7,173 nt of DNA, taken from NCBI GenBank assembly GCA_046710875.1, contig JBKEHQ010000062.1, positions 1 to 7,173 of the forward strand, in the 5' to 3' direction. The DNA comes from MGIIb-O3 sp046710875. GTDB lineage: Archaea; Thermoplasmatota; Poseidoniia; Poseidoniales; Thalassarchaeaceae. A program made the position numbers and the translations under genes. This document shows, piece by piece, positions 1 through 6,100 of the stretch. Under the pieces are notes generated by a model that searched no databases, had not been told where the DNA came from, and saw only the letters and a list, made by a program, of their open reading frames with translations. The stretch's first letter is position 1, and each line of letters begins with the position of its first letter.

Positions 1-198
1 GATGGCGATGGATTGAGTTATGGTATTGAATTTTTTATTAATACTCAGCCACAAGATTTTGATACTGATAACGACGGTTTACCTGATGGTTGGGAATGGC
101 AATATGGGCTTGATCCATTATCTTCAGTGGGAAACAATGGATCTACAGGAGATCCGGATTTAGATTCTTTGACTAATTTAAATGAGTATTTATATTCA
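1..198 (+). repeat. Calcium-binding loop cluster A (thrombospondin type 3-like)
   Basis: Residues 1-66. The window opens inside a loop (DGDG at 1-4), so the array extends upstream. A full loop, DTDNDGLPDGWE, lies at 21-32, followed by a spaced GLDPL and a weaker loop at 51-63 (GDPDLDSLTNLNEY). Asp/Asn at alternating positions followed by Gly and a hydrophobic residue is the known calcium-coordinating pattern of thrombospondin type 3 and EF-hand-like extracellular repeats. The pattern is visible; calcium binding is inferred from the family. Confidence 0.85.
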
Positions 199-3100
199 AT
201 TCCTTCAAATTGGGATTTTTCAGGTACTCCAAATGTATTGGATAATGGTGTATGGTGGAATGGCACCGTTCCTGTTAGTAATTGGGATGAAGAAAGCGCA
301 ATGCAACTCCTACAGGGGTCTGGTAGTGATGGATTTGATGAAGATCCAATGGGGAATATTTGCACCGACTCTTTTGATAATGATAAGGATGGATTAGTCG
401 ATTCTTTTGATAACGATAATGATGGAGATGCTGATTGTTTATCTGATGACGATGATGGAGATGGGCTAATAGATGAAGATAGAAATGGCTGGGACACGGA
501 TGGAGATGGAATGCCCGATGGGTGGGAGGTTGCACACAACTTAGATCCAACTTCAAACTCAAATATGGATGGTACTTTTGGAGATCCAGATAATGATGGT
601 TTGATTAATCTGTATGAATATGTAAACCCTGCTTGGAATACTAGGAACGGGTCAACATTCCCTCCAACTCAATATTTTAGGCCTGGGCCTGATAATATGT
701 CTTTTACAACGTCTCCTTGTAATCCGATGCTGGAACTGGGGCCTGGGGGGTGTCAATTTCTGACTGCAGAGGTTGATGGAATAACCCAAACCGATCCTCA
801 AAGTAATGATACTGATTTAGATGGATTAAATGATTCCTATGAAGCTTTGATTTTACTTACAGATCCAACATCCTCAGATACAGATGGAGATGGAATAAAT
901 GATGGTATTGAGGTAAATGGTCAGTATGGAGATCCAGAACAAGGGTCTAATCCGCTTGACAATAATACTGATGGAGATTACCTCGAAGATGGCGAAGAAG
1001 ATCTAAATGGAAATGGGCTGATCGACATCGGAGAAACAGATCCAACTCGGATAGAGGATGATGGCGATTTCGATGGCGATGGATTACAAAATTGGGAAGA
1101 AAACCTAACTTGTACATTATGGAATTTAGCTGATAGCGATGGAGGAGGTGCCACCGATGGAGAAGAACTTGATTTCATGAGGGCTACAGATCCATGCATG
1201 TCATATGTAAATTTAGAATTTTCAATATTAAATTATGACATATCTACAAAAGAACTAACTCTTAATTCTACTGATGGGATTAATCCAAATCCAATTGACT
1301 GGAGGCAAATAGATTATCCAATGGCATATTATAATAATACTTCAGGCGACTTAACGGGATTTAGATTCGTAAGTATTTTTGGTAATATCCTTAGAGGGAT
1401 TGATTTAGATATGCCATTGGGAGCTTCAAGTATAATTATTACTAATGGTTCATGGTGTTGGAATGCTACTGTTGGGGCAATTAATGATCCCCATTGCGAT
1501 GACGATTACTCTGATTTAGATTCAGATGGATTGGCAGATTGGGAAGAACTAGTTGGAACTTGGGGTTACATCTCAAACATAAATATGTCAGATTCGGATG
1601 GAGATGGAGTAAATGATTTATCCGAAATTCAAAATTCAACGGACCCCTTGGAGCCTTGCGACAATATATTGGATTCAGATATGGATGGTTTAAATAATTA
1701 TTTTGAAAATAGTACTGGCTGCAGTTTATCGTTTGGAATTACTCAAGGAAACCTGACCCAAGATAGTTATATTACTCTTTGGAATCAATCTGATTCCGAT
1801 AATGGAGGAGTAACTGATGGTCAAGAATACCTTGATGGTACCAATCCTCAAAATAATCCTAATGATGATATTAATCCAACAGATACCGATGGTGATGGAA
1901 TTCCTGATACTATTGAACAAGATATAGGAACAAATTGGCTAGATCCGGATACTGATGGCGGAGGCGTTCCTGATGGTCAAGAGTGCCCTGAATCTTTTTG
2001 GATTAATGATTGTGTAGATGCACCCACGGATCCTTTCAATTCTTCGGATGATATTTTATATAATTCATTATTCTTTTCTGCATTTAATCTCTCTTCAGGC
2101 CTTGACACCGGTATGAAACATTACTGGAGATGGCACACATATGATAGTTATACGGGAGTTTCTTGGGGAGTAAATTCAAGCCTTGTCGGAAATACTCTTA
2201 TTACTCCCTCATCGAACATAAGTCAAGGCGTAGCAGATGCTTCATTTTGGAACTCTTCTTCTGCTCTTGACTGGCAACTAGTTTATCAAGATGGAATTAT
2301 GGCCCCAGGAATTGAATTAATATCTCCATATAATTCATATGAATTTGACAGTTGGTCCGATGCTTCTGCAGGATTAAATTTTTCAAATTATACCCGCGAC
2401 ATCATTATTGACTATTCTAATATTGAAAACTTATATGTTTCGGCACCAGAAATAATATTGGGCCCTCAAATAAGAGATAATTCGACAATTTTTTCTGGAA
2501 GTAGTTATGCCACATCTTTACCGGAATCATACTTGAATGATTATGGCCTTGAAGTAAATAATATAACTCAGCAAATAATAAATAACTCTGGAGCTATTTC
2601 AGCGTGGGACAAAATTATTGCTATTCAAGATTTTATAATTAATGGTAATGAAACTATAACATTTTTACGTAATCATGATGGCTCTTCTAGGCCCAATAAT
2701 GCTGGGATAGATAGCGATATTTCAAATTGGATTTTAACTTCTTCATTTGAAGGAAGTTGTGATGAATTTACATCTCTCTTTACAGTTATGTTGCGTCATG
2801 CAGGAATGCCAACTAGAAAAGTTACGGGATTCTCAGGGGGAGAATGGACTGGCAAATCATATGACGTTTATGGTGGTGACTTTACATGGTGGGCAGAAGT
2901 ACATCTACAAACTAATCAAAATCAAGGAAACTTAGATTTGGGTTGGATACCCTTTGAGGCATGCCCACCAATGTCCATGGTTGAGGTCCTAGATGTATCA
3001 TGGTCTCCAGATGTTCTTGGACGGGATTTGAATATTGGCCAAAATATTTCTGTTCAAGGGACATTGCAATTTGTTAGCAACTCTTCTTCCGTATCTGACA

Positions 3101-6100
3101 TTACACTCTCATTATACTTGGTTTCTCCGCTGGATATATCTGATATACCTGGATCTGCTGCAATTCCTGAATATCTTGTCACAACTACAATATCTGATTC
3201 AAACGGATTTTTTAATTTATCTGGATTACCAGCCGAAATTCTCAGTCCCGGCTATGCCTCTTTAGTCATTCAAACTTCAAAGAAAAATTATGTTGGAAAC
3301 CAAGGAATTTCATTTTCTTGGACGATTAACATAACAGATGATGTTAATTTATCTATTCTTGATCCATTCCCAGTTGATCAACCAATGATAGGCGTTGGAG
3401 TCAATACAACCATTTCTGGTCAAATGTCTTGGAAAAACGATCCTAAAATCGATCCAACTACAGTTGATAATTTACAATTAGAATTAATTTATTCTACTTC
3501 ATTAGATGGTAATGTAGAGTTAATTAGTGACGTAGGACCGGGAGGGTATTTTGAATTTATAATCCCATTACAAGATCTAGAACCCTTAGGGCTAATTAAT
3601 GCTTCATTGGAGTTTTCAGGATGGCATCAAGATGATTTGAATAATGGCTCCAATCCAACATATCATGCAATGCCTAATATATATTCATTCATGTTTGAAG
3701 TGACTCCATCTCCGAATATGACAGTAGTTTTAGAAAGTATAAATTCTAATAACTCCATCATTGATATCGACTCAAATATATTTTTAAATGGCTCAGTATT
3801 AAGTAGGGGCTTAAGTCAAGATGCACTGAATGGAACTATTTATTTAGATATGCGTAAATCCGATTTCAATGGCCCGTTTATCGGTATTAAATCATGGCAA
3901 CTAAACAATACTTCTTGGATTGATGAGCCCGGTAATTTTTCAATTAATTGGCTATTTAATGCCTCAGAAGTTCCAATACCTGCTGGGCCAGTCGAAGTAA
4001 GAATTAGATTCGACGCTGATCTTTTAACTTCAAATGATCAGGAAATATTTGCCGATATTTATGGAATTAGGAGTAATATATTCTTTAATTATTCTCTCGC
4101 TACTAAAATGAGAGGTATAACTGCTGAAGTAGATGTAATATTGACTGATCATACAGGTACTTCACTTGCAAACTTTGAAGGCAATTATAGATTAGAATTT
4201 AATGGCGAAGAAGTTTGGAATATTACTGACCCAATTAATCCTAAGTTACTAGTGAGTTGGACTCCCGCTCTTGCCACTATTCCGGATGATTATAATTGGT
4301 CATTGTTCTATAATGGTTCAAAATGGTTAAATCCAAATAATTCTATTGATGAAATAAGGATAAAGGGAAGAGGCAATGTTACTACGAATTTGGGCCTTGA
4401 ATGGTCACAAGGAGGTGACATATCTTCTCAAAATTGGGTCAGCGGTTTTACTAATGATATAATGTCCAATAATCCAATTATTGGAAATAACTCCTCCATC
4501 ACTTTGTCACTACATGTTCCAACAGATTTACCCCCTACTCCTGATGGTTTTCCCTCTCCTCCAACTATATATCTCTTATCTAGCGACTGGATAGATATAC
4601 AAACAGGTGAATATAATTTATCTTTCATAATGCCGGGAGATGTTGGTTCAGGAGCTTATGAATTATACTTAGAATTAGATTTTAATCTAAATCCTCCCGC
4701 TGGAGGTATATTTTACCAAGACACATCACCCGTCTTAGTAAATGCTGGAATACAAACTAAATTCATCGTCGGATTAAATTCTTCAGTAGCCATAGTCACC
4801 GCAGGAAATACTCTAAATTTAAATGCATCAATCAGTGATTTTGCCGATTCATCACGACTAGATGATATTACTGTAGAATTATATTTTGACTGGGGAGGCA
4901 ACTCTCAACAATTACTTGATTCTACTATTTCAAATTCCGATGGTAATGCAATATTTGATCCAATAATTCCTGTTAATACATTACCAGGTTATTATCAAAT
5001 TCGAATTTTAGCACCTGATGATATAGATGATAATTTGACTGATATTGATGCAGGAAGATGGCTCGAAGGTGAAGATTTTGCCAACTTAACTGTCCGAGTC
5101 GGAAGTTTAATTGAAATAGATTCAATACCTGCTGAAGTCACTGCTCTACAATATTTTACAGTTTCCGGTAGAGTGATGGATTCTGTTGATGCAAACAGGA
5201 CTGTACAGGGCCCCGTTGAAATAGAAATTTTCTTTTTAGATGATCCGAATGAAATTTTAATTACTGATTTCACCACTAGTAATAACGGTAGTTTTACGGT
5301 TTCGGTTCCAACGGATGTATTGGGTAACGGCGTAACTAGTGGAGTCAGAACTCTAATTATTAGTGTAGTAAATGATTCCACTCCATTCTATTTATCCGGA
5401 ACCGGCGATAGTAGTATATTAGTTCGGGGAATTCCTAATTTTATAGAAACTACTCCTTTAATTAATACAGTTATAGATAGGGGGACATCTGTAACAATAG
5501 GTGGAAGACTTGTAGAATTTAGCGATAATAATATTAATTTAAACGGCCTTCAAGTAGCCGCTAAATTCCATGAAACTTGGTTGGATAATAATATTACTGA
5601 TAATCAAGGAAATGTAAATTTTGATTTCCTAATCCCTAATAATCATCCTTTAGGGCTTGTAAATGTAACTCTATTTTTTAATGGTTCAAGTACTTTAAAC
5701 TCTATATTTGAAATAATTAATACAATTTCTATCAGATCATCAACGTCTATTCAAATATATCCAATAACTGCAAATCCATTGCCTGGAGATTTCTTTAATG
5801 TTACTGGTTCATTAATTTCTAGTAATGGGAGCTCAATAGTAAATAGGCAGGGGGCACTATTATCTCCTGCACTAACATTTTCAATAAATGATGAATCAGA
5901 TACCTTTACTGTTTCTTCACTATCCTTTTCAGATGAAGGTAACTGGAGTGGAATTATCAGATTAGATTTGACATTTGCCCGTGGAGTTAATGAAATAAAA
6001 GTGATTTATACTCCAGATGTTAACTATTATGACTCTAGTGAAAATACCTCTATTTTTAGTAGTAGGGGATACTCATTACTCACAATTTTAGATCCTTCAG

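Noticed and set aside
182..397. 71-residue plus-strand ORF in frame 2
   Set aside because: Overlaps the calcium-loop region in another frame; no supporting motif, and no convincing ribosome binding site seen.
361..490. CRISPR or DNA tandem repeat suggested by gatgga/gatgat periodicity
   Set aside because: The periodicity is codon-level (Asp-Gly runs) with irregular units and no spacers; it is explained by the encoded loops.
45..539. 164-residue minus-strand ORF rich in Ser and Pro
   Set aside because: It is the antisense shadow of the gat/gga-rich calcium-loop codons; low-complexity composition, no domain, and the plus-strand frame explains the region fully.
1..2040. Dockerin type I domain (cellulosome) for the acidic repeats
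   Set aside because: Dockerins have exactly two loops with a defined helix spacing. Here there are about 17 loops with variable spacing and W-E/G-x-E endings, which fits thrombospondin type 3-like arrays better.
2747..2935. 62-residue plus-strand ORF in another frame over the transglutaminase core
   Set aside because: Checked as possible evidence of a frameshift near the missing His. The main frame keeps family motifs on both sides (GSCDEF before, WAEVH and GWIPF after), so this is an overlapping shadow.
5020..5049. Acidic stretch DDIDDNLTDID (residues 1674-1684) as another calcium loop
   Set aside because: Lacks the Gly and spacing of the DxDxDG loops and sits in the loop of beta-sandwich repeat 6.
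4995..5381. 128-residue minus-strand ORF
   Set aside because: Opposite a well-structured stretch of the giant protein (repeats 6 and 7). It has no recognisable motif, and its Ser/Thr/Val-rich composition mirrors the plus-strand codons.
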